Origin: Gymnothorax reevesii
Taxonomy: Eukaryota > Chordata > Actinopteri > Anguilliformes > Muraenidae
Direction: 5' to 3'
Length of the DNA: 64,000 nt
Assembly: GCA_029721435.1 (NCBI GenBank)
Contig: CM056573.1
Location: 119,993,947-120,057,946 of the forward strand
A program made the translations under genes and the position numbers. The notes below the pieces were generated by a model. That model did no database searches. It saw only the letters and a program-made list of their open reading frames with translations, and was not told where the DNA came from. This document shows, piece after piece, positions 24,601 to 36,475 of the stretch. How positions within the stretch are numbered: the first letter of the stretch is position 1; each line of letters begins with the position of its first letter.

Positions 24601-26939
24601 CTAAGAGTGAGGGTTCTAGGGTTTCATTTTAATAGCGCAGTCATATACCCCCCCTCCCATGTTGGAAGCGCAAGGGTCCAGGCCATTACAGAGCCCTCTG
24701 TAGAACGTGTAAAAAACCCCTGCTATTAAAACCACTATTTGCACTGTCAGCTCCTATGAGCCAAATCTACAGCAGCCCCCAGACCCAGCTTCTGTCTCTT
24801 CCTTCAGAGCAACTCTCAGGCCACAATAACCATCATCAGTTAACAGAGGCAGATCCATTACACTTCCCCTGCTCCTGCCGCCTGCATTAAGCTAATATTA
24901 TCTATTCCCAGAGTGCGCCAGCCCTCCCCGACCCCATCAATTATTAAAGCTTTGCTCACAGCTAATGTTTTGTTTGAATTATTTAAATGTATCTTCATTT
25001 ATCAATAAACATAAATGTTAAACAAAGCATACTGATGAAGGGCATAAATTATATTGTAAAATTTTATGAGATTATTTAGGATGCATGCTTTGATTTATGG
25101 ACATAATACATTCTTGCAGTCTTTAAGATGGGGGGTGGTGGGTTTGCAATGTTTATTTTATTTATCACAATGAGGCAAAGACTTAAATCTCAGCAAAGCC
25201 AGGTCAAGCCTTGCATGTACACTAGCACACAGGACCACTGTAGTCACCTGTTAGCTGAAACAACATGAATGTGGCAAAGAACTGATTAAATTAAAGTTTC
25301 TTCAATTTAATGCAATAGATTCTCTCTGCTGGTGGCACAAAGTACTTACATATTATGTATTGTACTTGTAGAATTATCGTCCAAAATTTCTTTCCATTGA
25401 ACTTTCAAAAAAGTGTGAAACTTACGACAAAATACTAAATTCTTCATTTTTCTGAGGTCCTGAACATCAGGAGCGGAAGGGTAATGAAACTATTTCCTGG
25501 GAAGGTCTGAACACTGGAGGGTTTGTGATGAACAGAACACATGCCGGTTTGCTGTTGATGGAGGATGCAGTATCCTGATGGAGCCCAGACAAATGGGGAA
25601 AACGCAGGGACGTCGTCCACATTTCTAACGATCCATGGCAGAGAAAATGTCCAAACTCCTCTACTCACTGTTTGTGGCCGGTTGAACCCACAGATTTCTG
25701 AAGCCTCTGCTTCGGCAGGCCTGGAATGGCAGCATCTGTAGAGCATGCAGACCTTTGGGAATGGGCGAGAGATCAGGTTGGTGAAGGGTGTGCAGGCCAG
25801 GGGGGTGCCATTAGAGGCCCTGCGAGAAAAGACAGAAGTCAGTGTTCCCACAGAAAATAAACCAATTGGATCAGCGAAAAGGCAATCGAAGTTTCTTTTT
25901 CTCTGGATTTTTCTTCATTAGTCGTGTTTTCAGAGATTGAAATTACTCAGCAGAATCGTTGAACAAACTTTTCTGGAACAAGCATCCATTCTAAAGTGAG
26001 TGTTTAGTGAAAGCCACTCTGGAGGCCTTTCTGCTCTCCATTCACCAGTGTCTGTGAAGTCTTCTGCATGATGGGATAGTTGTGTTCATACTTTTCTGTT
26101 ACACGTCAGCTCTGTGCAGACTGTTGGTGTCACACGCTGACTGCTCCTGGTAAGTACTAAAACATGGAATGACCTAAAACCACCTAAAACCACCTTCAGA
26201 AGTCTAAAAATCCATTTAGAATTTTGTTTTTATAATTTTGGTATGTGTCAATTTTTGTGCCTCTGATCGATTTGAAATGGCCTGCATGCACACTGGAAAT
26301 TGGCGTCTCATTTTATGTAAACAAAATGAGCACTTGGCAAGAGCGATTCAGTTTAGTTATCTTATATACAGCGCAAAGAACAACAAATCGTTGGGTACAT
26401 TACTGGAAAATTGTTGCCGTGCATTTTTCTTACCAAATAAGTCATTCTGGGACTAATTCTACAAGCTCAAACGGTCACTCAAAATGATAACACATGCCTT
26501 TGTAGTTACAGGCCAGAATTGCAGTCTATATCTAACTACTCAAATTCTAGCATACCTGTCAGAACCAAGGTGCACATTTCATCAGTTAATATAACACGTC
26601 AAGGGTTATAATTCTTGTAAGTACATTTTTGTACTTTCATAAACATGCTTGGCCGAGGTAGGATATATTTGTAGAATTCTTGCTGCAATATTTATGGAGA
26701 GATATTTCTTAATGTTTTAAATAATCTACCAAAGACATAATCTATCCAGCCCGCTGAAGAAAGCTGTATCATTCTGTGAATCCTTTTATTCCTCTCAAAC
26801 TTGCGATTACTTCTCAGAATGCATCTCATGAACTTCTTACAGAATCACAATGAAAGTGCTGTCAATCTTTCATAATTTTGCCAGTGGGTTTAACTACTGG
26901 ATACGGTTTTCATATTTTGTAAAAAGTTCTCCGCACAAT
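24601..26939. other. Unique non-coding DNA
   Basis: No gene supported. The sequence is AT-rich at 24950-25120. The open minus-strand frame at 25444-25851 has no domain and no splice context that would persuade me. Short direct repetition of ACCTAAAACC occurs near 26171-26195. Confidence 0.5.
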
Positions 26940-27190
26940 ACAATATATTTCAATATGTGAGTATGTGTGTGCGGGCATTTCTGTGTGCGTACGTATGTGT
27001 TTGCATGTGAGTGTCTCTGTGCATGTGTGTTTACATGTGTGTATGTATTTGTGTGTGTATGACTGTGTTTGTGTGTGTGTATGAATGTGAATATGTTTGT
27101 GTGTGCATGCATGCATTTATGTGTATTTGTGTGTTTATGTACATACGTGTGTGTGTCCGTATGTGAATATGGATGTGCTTGTTCATGCAT
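26940..27190 (+). repeat. GT-rich imperfect microsatellite
   Basis: An imperfect run of TGTGTG, TATGTG and CATGTG words. Poly-His/Thr frames on the minus strand come from the CA repeat and are not genes. Confidence 0.9.
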
Positions 27191-28854
27191 AGCACAATTA
27201 AATTATAGCTTATGTACTTTCTGAAATCAGCACCTCTCCTTGGCCAGTACTCATGACCATCCTCTCAGGACACAGCTGGTCACGATTCCCCAGTGCACTG
27301 TCACAGCAACAGCAGTACTGCCTGCGCCTGTGTGTTTGGGGTAGGTGGGTAAGGTGATACAGAGCTGCGTACATCTCCTGCTGCGCCCCAGTCTCCACAG
27401 CGATGTTTGGTAAACAAGGCGGAACCCCTGTCAGCCGGCCTGCGCAAGGGCGCGTGACAGCTCAGCACCTGACTGAAGGATTCCTGCTTTCCAATGCGCA
27501 GCTTTCCCAGGTAATTACCCCACTGATGCCTGCATGTGCCAAGGAGGACGCAAGTCGATTGGGTGGATGCAAACAATATATAAATATATTATTTTTTCAA
27601 CTGTCGCATCTAAGTCAAGGAGTTTTAGGGGTGACACCATATCTGCCTGAGCAAGATCTGAGTCTCCACTTAGTTACTTTCAAGACAAGCCACAGCCGGG
27701 CACAAAAAACATGGCCTCCTCTGTGCAGTGGACCTGAGCCAGATGATCAGCAGATTGGATTGCAGAGAAGAAGTCTTGCTCTATGAAGTGATGAAACCAT
27801 ACTGAGAGGTTGAGTCCTCGTCTGTGATACTGACCCTTTGAAGAGGAATAATTTTAATGTTTTCAGACATTCTAAGTCAGCGTTTTACAGCTCCATTGTA
27901 TCCTTTAAGTGGCACTGCTTGCAATATTAGCTTTAGAGCATTCAGTTCTGGAACATTCTAATCACATATTTCTGACCCCAGGTTTTGATTTTTGACATAC
28001 TCAGGAACTCAGATATTTCTGTTTGACTGTTTGGAGGAGAGCAGAGTTATGTTGTGAGCAGGTTTAATCACGTTTCTGTTTCTCTCTCGCTCTCTCCGTC
28101 TCAAACACAGTCACCCTCTCTCTCTCTCTCTCTCTCTCTCTTTAGTCCTATCCATGTATCATTACCCAGAAACAAATCACCTTGTTAAAACAATGATTAT
28201 TGAACACCGTCAGTCGTTCACCCAGGTTACCTTCATCTGCCGTGGGAGATACATTTCTTATCAAATGACTAAATGTCATTGGCTGCATTAGCGGCAGAAA
28301 TCCTGGGAAGTTGTTAAGCAGCATTTAAATATGAGCTGATTATTACGCCGTAAATTTGCCTGGCATGCAGGGCTCCTGCTGGGAGCGGTGGGACTGTGGG
28401 GATTGATGCGGCTGTTTGGCAATATCCCAGACCAGGAGAATCACCGCGCAGCCGCAGAAAAGCAGCATTAAAACTCATCAATGCTTCCGGGGCTCCGTTG
28501 CATTGGAAATTCAATCCCCGCAGCCTATAACTTTATTCATTTATTTATTTTTGCGTGTTGTAAAGCGCATCAACCAGGCCTGCGCCAGCATCGCTGTGCC
28601 ACCTCTGCAAGTGTGCGATTGGCCGTTGTTGGTGAGCTAGTGTCAGATGAAATCGCTGCAGTTGCTTTCAGCCGTTTTCAAAATGTCTGAAATTTCCTGC
28701 ATATATAAAGTAGGCACGTGTATGCATGTGCATATGTATGTGGGTATGAGTGTTTGTAATGTACGTATGTGTGTGTGTTTGCATACATGTGTGAGTACGC
28801 ACTTGTGTTAATTTTCTTCAGTTAACCTGTATGCTGAAGGTGATTTTTCAGAAA
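27191..28854. other. Unique DNA with a regulatory-looking core
   Basis: No exon supported. A pure TC run lies at 28115-28141. From about 28170 to 28680 the DNA has mid GC, no repeat and many homeobox-like words (AATGATTATT, TGATTATTACG, TTTATTCATTTATT), the typical look of a deeply conserved developmental enhancer. A weak GT-rich patch follows at 28710-28800. Confidence 0.45.
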
Positions 28855-29085
28855 TAAAAAGTATTTACCTTCAAAATCCGTGAGCTGGGTAGGAATTGCT
28901 GCATGTTTTTCCCATAGTGTCCCCCTTATTTTTAGGGGTCCAAAATTAATTGGACTTATGGCTGAATAGCTGTTACATGGCTATGTATGTGTTATTCCCT
29001 CATCATTTCATTTACAAGTTGGCAGATAAAACGTATACAGTTGATTTAACATTTGGCATTCAGATTCTGTAGCTCTAAATGAAAG

Positions 29086-29775
29086 GAACGGGCTTTAGGG
29101 TTAACACAGCTCATGGTCAAATACAGAAGCAGATCTATAGCCAGGCAAACAGGGTAATGCAGAATAGTCAGAATCAGAATCAGGGGACAAGCAGAAATAT
29201 TCGGTAACCAGGAATTCAGTCCGCACAAAGACAGTAACAATAGGGGTTGAGCTAAGGGAATGGAAGGGGAAGGAAAAGGGAATTGGATGGGATGAGGGAG
29301 AAACACAGGAGAATCTAAACAGATGGGTACAAAATGGGAATAAGGGAGAACGAAGTACTAATCAATCAACCAGCAAGCAAACAACGAAATACAAACAATC
29401 AATAACGAGACGGGAGAATTCACAAGAAACGAGCAATCAACAATCGAAACCAAGAAAGCGCAGAAACGAGACTTAGCCAAAGCGAGCTATGGGAAGAAAC
29501 GAGTCGACAGGGAGCTGTGGTAAAAATGCGTCTTTTAAACACAAACTAATCAGTAAGATCCCAGCTAGAATGCAGAACAGCTGTTAGAGGAAGGCGGAAC
29601 TAGAAAAGCAAGGAAATAGGAAATAGTGATAGGAAAGTGAGAAGAAGAAGGTGGAGTCCTAACTCTGATCTAACTAATCACCCGTGCCTCGCTAACTTCT
29701 CTTCGGTGCGGATAGCCAATGAGAACAGCCAGAGAGAAGGAAGGGGAATTACCTCACCGAATACAGGGAAGACTG
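29086..29775 (-). mobile_element. Nested solo LTR relic, minus orientation
   Basis: This block interrupts the Tc1 element. Read on the minus strand, a TATA-like TTTAAAA (about 29540 on the plus strand) is followed by pyrimidine-rich sequence. Near the far end comes GAGCTGTGTTAACCCTAAAG, which resembles the poly(A)-signal end of a fish gypsy LTR with AATAAA decayed to CTAAAG. The length (about 690 bp) and the T-rich R/U5-like part also fit. I could not define the exact TG...CA ends or the target duplication, so the limits are taken from where Tc1 sequence stops and resumes. Confidence 0.5.
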
Positions 29776-29803
29776 ACAAGATAAGCATGGGAAAAACATT
29801 GGT

Positions 29804-30340
29804 TTGCTCTACCATTCAGCTGAAGTTCAAAGATGGGGAATGTTCCAGCGAGCTCCGGAATACCAAAAGGCCCTGAAGACCCAGGATGAAAACTGCCATG
29901 AAGGACAGAATAATTATTTCCCTTGTGAAGAAAAGCTCCTTCACAACAGTTTGTCAGATCAAGTTCACTCTCCAGGAGGTAAGCATTTTTGTGTCAGTAT
30001 CAGCAATCAAGCGAAGACCTCACCAGAATTAATATGGATGGTTTACCACAAGATATATTGTACTGCTAAATCTCAGCGTCTAAAGAAGTCGGTACTGTTC
30101 TGGAACAACATTCTATGGGCAGATGAGACAAAGATCAACCTGCTCCAGAATGACGGGAAGAGAATAGTATGGAGACAGGAAGGACATGCCTATGATTTAA
30201 AGCTCCACCTCATCTGTGAAGCACCGTCATGTATGGCTGCTAATGGAATCAGTTCCATTGTATTCACTGATTTGGCTGCTGATAAAAGCAGCAGAATGAA
30301 TTCTGTCCATTCAAATTCAAAGTTATTCAATGGCGCTTAA
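29804..30340 (+). pseudogene. Tc1-like transposase relic
   Basis: This frame of 178 codons includes WNNILWADETKINLL at about residues 98-112, the segment around the second catalytic Asp of Tc1/mariner transposases (normally WSDETK). After it comes KRIVWRQEG, then an AANGISSIVF segment like the family's MAANGTGSLVF region. Upstream, DNA-level phrases (CCTTGTGAAGAAAAGCTCCT, CACTCTCCAGGAGGTAAGC) match the linker between the DNA-binding and catalytic parts, but frameshifts put them out of frame. The paired helix-turn-helix start and the final Asp/Glu region are lost or eroded. Family transposases are about 340 residues, so this is a dead fragment. Confidence 0.65.
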
Positions 30341-30715
30341 CAGTGCAGATGGATTATGATGCAAAGCACACTGCATAACCATCCCAATAATTTTTTTTAA
30401 GGCATAAGAGTAGAATCCTCCTCAATGGCCAAGTCAATTAGCTTTCCTAAATCCGAACGAATATGCTTTTAATGTGCTGAGGGCAATGAAAATTACATTT
30501 ATGAGTTTGTTCAAATACTCTTTGATTCCTAAAACTGGTGAGGGGAGTTGTGTATAAAAATTCCAATACAGTATATTATTTTGGAAAAAGAACTTAAATT
30601 AAACCTTAAAATCTACCCTGCAAGCATATTTCGATTGATTTATTTGAAATGGAGTCCTCTAGAGCCAAAGTGACAAAAATTGTATCACTGTCCAAATACT
30701 TGGAGATTAGCTGTA

Positions 30716-31309
30716 AAAGTTATTTTAAAATGTCTCGCCACTAATTTAAGGTCACTTAGAGGGTATGATATCAGCCATTATCGAAATGATTGGTGACAAG
30801 TTGCTGTATGCAATTGGCAGACATATTGTCATGTGCATTCATGTTTCTATGGCGCAAGGTTACATTGACAAGTGAGTGTTATGCAGGATTTAATTCATGC
30901 ACATGAAGCATATTTGTTAAACAGAACTGCATCTTATAAATGTAATCAATGAAATATAGCCATTTCCAACTCTACAAAAAGGATTGTGTAGGATTTTAAT
31001 TAGAATATTTTATTTCCTTCTAATGTACAGTAATTTGCGTTATAGTTAATTAGAATATTTAAAATGCTTGTATCTGCATTTCTTCAGCAACTACAAGAGT
31101 TTGTTTCTTCCTTTACTGTAATTTGCTTACACAGTTAAATATCTTCAAAACATTTTGTTGCATGTGGATTGCAGCATTTGCTTGAATTTATCACCATTTG
31201 TTGATTATTCAGCTGTCTTATGAGTGTATTTTTGTAATAAAGCAAGAACAAGTTATATGCATTCCACTATACAGTGTCTTCCCACACCAGAAAGATCGGC
31301 CTACATCAT
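30716..31309. other. AT-rich non-coding DNA
   Basis: No gene. TTAATTAGAATATTT occurs twice (about 30997 and 31047), a short local duplication. The last five bases before 31310 form one side of the next element's target duplication. Confidence 0.5.
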
Positions 31310-32552
31310 TGTGAGGTATCCATCTGGAACCAAGTGCAAGGACACGGGATTGCAAAAATGAGGAGCTTTGAGTAAGGGGGATAACCCCCGCGGAGAAAAA
31401 AGCAACAGTACAGAGTCCGCAATCCAAAACTTAAATTCCAATGGGACAGAGCAGAGTTCGTAACCAGGGCACCAATCACAAAAATCGTAGTCAGCAGAAA
31501 CAGATCTGGTACACAGGCAAAGGTTTGAGGGAGAAGCAAACTCATAAGCCAAAGGACAGTTCGAATCGTTAACAGGGCAGCAATCCACAAAATCAAGGTC
31601 GGGCAGAAAAAGGTCAAAAACACAGATGCAACAGTAATCCAAAACTCACAAAAGCAAAAATCGAAAGTCAGGCAATCCAGTCAGAAAGATAAACACTAAG
31701 TAATCAAGGCGAGAAACGTAGCACAAGAAGACTAGAGAAAACAATCTGACAAGAGTGTGAACCAAACAGACATCTTATATACACATCCGGGGTAAACACA
31801 TGACCAGGGAGAACAGGCGCAATCAATGGTAACAATGATCAGGGAGAGATACATGGGGAATAAACTAATTACATGAATTTGGCTGTAACCAAAACGCAGA
31901 CAGGGATAACAAGACAAACCTATGAACAGAACAGCAGCTCCGGTCAAGGAGTACTAAAGTGAATAGTTTAAAGAAAAGGAAAGCACAAAGTATAAGTGGA
32001 GATCCTCAGAAAACTGCAGCAGAGATAAATAGGGGTAGGCAAGGAGGCGGAGACTAGAACAGGGCGAGTGCTGAGAGATCGTTAGTCAATTAGTAAGTGC
32101 AACTATACAAATTCTTGGTGCTCATTAGTAAGTTAGTCTTATATACAAGGTTAGTTGTAAGTAACCTCAGAGGAAAATAATAAACTGTTAGTATTGTTAG
32201 TAGATAGAAAAGAAGAGAGAAGCCAGTAAACGAGATCGGAAGGAAGATTGGAAACAGAATCCAATAAATCACCCGAAGAGTGAAACACAAGACTGAGGCT
32301 GTGTGCAATGACAAGACATGAGGCCAGACGGGGGAGACAAAGTGCAAAGTAAAATGGAAAACATGAACCGGAATATGATATGGCAAAATGTAAAACATGG
32401 AAAAGTAAACTAAGACTAAACATGACAAATTAAGGTAACCAAATCACAATACATAATACAAAGAATAGTCAGACAATTCAAAGTGTCAGGAAAACAATAA
32501 AGCAGGTATCAAAACATGGCAAGATCCAGGCAGGCATGGCAGAATCATAACA
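31310..32552 (-). mobile_element. Solo LTR of the same chromovirus family, diverged
   Basis: Read on the minus strand, this 1,243-bp block aligns along its full length with the 1,241-bp LTR of the element at 46.8 kb. It starts TGTTATGATT and ends near GATACCTCACA. It shares the TATATAAG box (plus-strand CTTATATA at about 31775-31782), the start-site region (TCAGATTGT instead of TCAGATCGT), the GGGGG...CCCCC hairpin and the leader frame. ATCAT (31305-31309) and ATTAT (32553-32557) are the likely 5-bp target duplication with one later change. No internal sequence remains, so it arose by LTR-LTR recombination. The poly(A) word AATAAA has decayed. Divergence from the intact copy is substantial, which indicates a much older insertion. 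Confidence 0.85.
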
Positions 32553-35500
32553 ATTATACTATACAACAACTGCTTAGGACGCCTGATATCTGATTCTGTT
32601 TTCATTATATTAAAATAATTGATTGATTCAAAAATAGCAGCAAATGTGTTTGTTAATGCAGTCAAAGCTTTGAAGTTCAAGAAGTAGCCAGTGTAATTTA
32701 ATGGATCCTATTTCAGCGCAGCATATGTGTTGTAATTCCTCAGTATTAGATCTGAACTGATCTGCTCTTAGTAGTTTCTAATCAGTCGTAAGCAGCAGAG
32801 CAAGACACAATCCCACAGGGGGAACCAGGGGGAAGAAACATTGCCCAAAATAGACTATTAGTGCTCCTTAAACATTTCTTTTTCTAAATACTGCCATTAT
32901 CTAATCCATGGAACTAAAGCCTATTAAAAGGTCATGGCCGTACTTGTAATTTACACCCTCCTGTGAGAGTTGAAGTGTATTTTTACGTGTATTTTTCTAT
33001 GTATTGCTGCAAATTTTGTAATTATGACATAGAAATATTATCATGATGGTCATACTAATCAGGGAAAATGCTAAACCTTTCTTATATTTAGTCTCTGTGT
33101 CTCTTTTCATTTTTAAATCCTTTTTCTCCTTTCTCAAAGTTCCAATTAGGATGAAGGTCTAACACTGGACACAGCTGATGATCACTAAGATTTAAAAAAT
33201 TGAAGGCTGAACAGTTGATTACCTACTAAACAAAGATATGAACATCAAGGCCTCTTAGAATTAACCGACAGAACTGCACTGCAAAATAAATACGATAGTA
33301 CCATTATAAAAGAAGAATTTCTCTCTTTAATTCTGTGGAGCAGATCTAAAGGACTGAGTGGCGCTGTGCTGCTGGAGATAATTCACTCAGAGATGGGCAG
33401 AGACAGAGACTCTCTGTTAACTTGTACATCATCAGGCATCACAGGAACTTCCAGTGGAAGAAAGGGATTGCAGAGATAATGCTTTCATTGTATTGCAATC
33501 AACAGTGTCTTTGTCTTTCTAAAAAATCACAGATTTGCAGAGGTGCAGAAGTGGATGTTATAGAAAAAATATTTAGTAATTCTATTGGACATTTATCAAG
33601 AAAGCACACTCAGAAAACGATGCTCTTTCACCTAATATTATAGTGGTTTTCTTGCAATGCAGAAAGTTAGTATTATTGAGCAAAACTTTCATTTTGTTCC
33701 AGTTATTACACTGAAATTTAACTCCAGTTTTACGCTAGTTTAAGAGTTACTTTACTGGGACTTGAACTTGGACTTTCAGGTTTAAAATAGGCAGCTTTTT
33801 GCCTCAAGCGTTTTGCGATAAAATCACGTTGATCCTTTATTTTTTCTTTCCTTGATTGCTGTGGAGCCCAGAGTCTAAATAATAAATTGTACATGTTGAC
33901 TTTGACCTAATCAACATGGTTCATAAAGTGGCATGTGAGCGGCTATGTGAGCCTCTTTGGTTGGTTCAGTCGGTGCCTTGGGAACGTCTGGGGTCAGGAA
34001 TAGGAACCTCTGGCGTTAGAGGGCAGGATGTGCTGCAAATCTCTTCAGGTTTAGGAGCCCAGCCCTACTGACTGGCCTTTGGTGTAAAAAAGCAGTATTT
34101 TCCGTGGATCTGCAGGGACTCTGATCTTAATATCCTTGGATTCTGCCGAGACTCTGATCTTTATATCCCGTCCGTTCCCTCAGGCCGTTAGTTCTCTGTG
34201 GCCCCCGAGCTCTGACGCAGCAGAAGCAGGAGCAGGTGGAGAGATAGTGGCCGCTCCGCTGGACTTTGAGGTTGTGGACTGAGGTAAAGTTTAGTCCCGA
34301 GTGGAGCTCTGTTCTTATAATGTGACAGACTGTAAAACTCCAGATGTCCAGACACAGAAGAGAATGCTGGGAATGGTCAGCTGTGAGGCTGCCCGAACAC
34401 TGTGGTCGGCAGCATATTTTTTTGTTTAGGGCTATGCGTTGGTTCCGTCATATAATAAGTCATACATTTGGATAATTTTGTGATGCATTTCGACCATGGT
34501 TCAAACTTGGCTGGACTCGACAATCCTTTGTCCTCACTGAGTTGAAACTGCTGGTTCAGCTTCTGATTAATGTTGATGCTTTATTGGTGTCAATATAATG
34601 CAAAATTCATCACCTATAGTCCATAACATCTTATTTTGATTTGTATGTCTGCAATTTTACTTGTATTCTTCTGCAAACATTTCTGAATATTCCAAAGAAT
34701 TTCACCTTGAATACAGGCTGTCAGATTCAGAGTTTAAGAAATTTTTTTAATGGAACCACACATTGAGGATGGAGATAGCTGCATGATCGGAAATGGAATG
34801 ATAGGTGAACAACAAAAACAATGAAAGACCTTCCGGTCGGCCATTAAAGTTTTTACATGAGAACAGTTGCATTCTAAGACCAGGTCTTATCTGCTGGGGC
34901 AGAGCTTCAGAGGCCTGTATTCTGTTTTGTTTCTGATGGTCCCTAGGAGTGCCTTCCTTCTGCACAACATATGTGACTATCATTACAGGGGGGCTCAGTT
35001 TTACCCAGAAAGGACCACTGTGGGTGCAGACTTATGCTCCCACTGAGCAGTCACACACCCTAATCCACTAATCAAGGTCTTTAGCAAAGACTCCAGGGGT
35101 TGGTAAGGAGAATCAGGTGTATAAGTGCGCAGCTGGAATGAAGGCTTGAACTCGCCCTTTCTGGATGAGATTGAGTACCATTGATCTTGAATCTGTTCAA
35201 TGTTCGTTCTCAGATTAGCACAATAATCTTGCTCTGGTGGCCTGAGAGAGAGAGAGAGAGAGAGAGAGACCTTCTTTTATCTGCAGTTGCTGTTTTGTTT
35301 TCAGGTTTAAGACGCGCTAAGCTGACCTCAAGCTCGTGGGGGCGAGGGGGAGACGTCCATTCCGACAGCGTATAAACACAACCAGGAATTTCTGCTGTCG
35401 ACAGGTAAAGCGCTATTACTAATTTATTTCCTTCCTTTTAGTCTTCAGTAAGTGTGGGAGAGAGCCCCCTCTCGGAGCCGGCATGGCGGATGTCGGCCCT

Positions 35501-36104
35501 GTCAACCTTTCATATCGGCTGTCAGGCCGGTGACTGATGTACAAGCGCTTGTTTGCCCTTTCTCTGGTCCTCGGCGGCATAGCGTGATGGGCCCCTGTTC
35601 TCAAGCCCGCTCTAGGTCTTCATTTAAACCCCCCACTGCCGGGATGCGCCATCCTCCCGAGACTTCATTTATTCCACCGCGCGCATAAAATAAATATGGC
35701 GGAAGGGGCAGACCGCGGCAACCCGAGTGTTCTTCGCGAATAACTAGCCGTCATGCATCACGTCGAATGACCCCCAGAAGTACAAAAACGCAAGTCGTTT
35801 GGTGTTTGTTTTTATTTTTTTATTTTTTGTGTTTCTCCTCGCTCGCTAAAGTACGTTGTTTATTACAAACGGGGAGTCTTCTTTCTATTTAGTTGAGAAA
35901 GAAAAAGTTGCAAGTTGATGTTTTTTAGTGACTCTCTATGAAAGTTTTAGTAAAGTAAATGTGAATATATGAAAGTATAGTTTTAGCTTTACTCTACCTC
36001 TGCTAATGGGCAGATAATTAACTGCTGTAATGTGACTGTACTTTCATGCCAAATTTACATAGAGACAGGACTTGATTGTGAGGGTGGACATTGAATAGAT
36101 ACAT
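32553..36104. other. Unique non-coding DNA
   Basis: No gene is supported. Two 32-bp direct near-copies (TCTGCNGNGACTCTGATCTT then NATATCC) lie at 34105-34136 and 34137-34168. A pure GA run is at 35244-35269. From about 35300 to 35770 CpG is raised (GCCGGCATGGCGG, CCGCGCGCATAAAATAAATA), and an ACAG|GTAAAG donor-like site lies at 35401-35410. That stretch could be a CpG island with an untranslated exon, but no coding frame supports it. Confidence 0.45.
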
Positions 36105-36400
36105 CGCCTCGCTGTGAGACATTTGTAGATTTGAATCTGGGCTTGGGCTTTTCATTGTGGGGTTTACTGTACATTATCTTCCCGTGTTTGTGTGGGGTTC
36201 CTCCTGGTGCTCAAATTTACACCCTCAGTCCAGAAACATGCACGTTAGGCTAACTGAAGACTCAAATTTAGATGCTGAAATGGGCACTAGACCCCCATGA
36301 CCCTTGCGAGGAATAAGCAGTGCATAGACTTATTTACGTACTATTCAAGTTGTCAAAGGGAGAAAATGGTACTGTCATATTTAAGACTTAAAAGGATGGA
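36105..36400 (+). repeat. SINE-like teleost repeat relic, plus orientation
   Basis: The head has GCCTCGCTGTGAGACATTTG and a degenerate B box (AGATTTGAATCTGGG). It continues with GTGTTTGTGTGGGGTTCCTC, CAGTCCAGAAACATGCACGT and TAGGCTAACTGAAGACTCAA, and ends in GAATAAGCAGTGCATAGAC plus GGATGGATGG. This is the family seen at 9.6 kb and 62.9 kb. The middle part is shortened. Confidence 0.65.
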
Positions 36401-36475
36401 TGGACTTATTTATGCGCTGTCCAAGCTGTCAAAGAAAGAAGATTCTTCTGTCATGTTTAAGACTTAAAAGCCTAC
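36328..36475 (+). repeat. Two-copy tandem duplication, 76 bp
   Basis: The unit starting ACTTATTTACGTACTATTCA at 36328 recurs with changes from 36404 (ACTTATTTATGCGCTGTCCA). Both copies include GTCAAAG and ATTTAAGACTTAAAAG or TGTTTAAGACTTAAAAG. The duplication overlaps the tail of the SINE-like repeat. Confidence 0.75.

Larger units (their letters stand above)
28855..30715 (+). mobile_element. Tc1-like transposon relic, split by an LTR
   Basis: The left part (about 28855-29085) has CTTATTTTTAGGGGTCC, AATTAATTGGAC, a GCTGAATAGCTGTTACATGG phrase and a CCCTCATCATTTCATTTAC phrase. The right part (about 29776-30715) has the transposase relic and a 3' end with GTTGTGTATAAAAATTCC, AGAGCCAAAGTGACAAAAAT and CTGTCCAAATACTTGGAGAT. 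These follow the order of a Tc1-like family I know from teleosts. The two parts would be joined in that family; here about 690 bp of foreign, LTR-like DNA lies between them. A central block of the transposase, upstream of the catalytic part, is also missing. The exact ends are degraded, so the outer limits are approximate. Confidence 0.7.

Noticed and set aside
25444..25851. Minus-strand frame of 135 codons
   Set aside because: No recognisable motif, no repeat-family match and no splice context; length alone is not enough in a 64-kb window.
26894..27190. His/Thr-rich minus-strand protein
   Set aside because: Simple translation of a CA repeat; the same applies to frames at 42.0-42.5, 53.7-54.1 and 55.1-55.6 kb.
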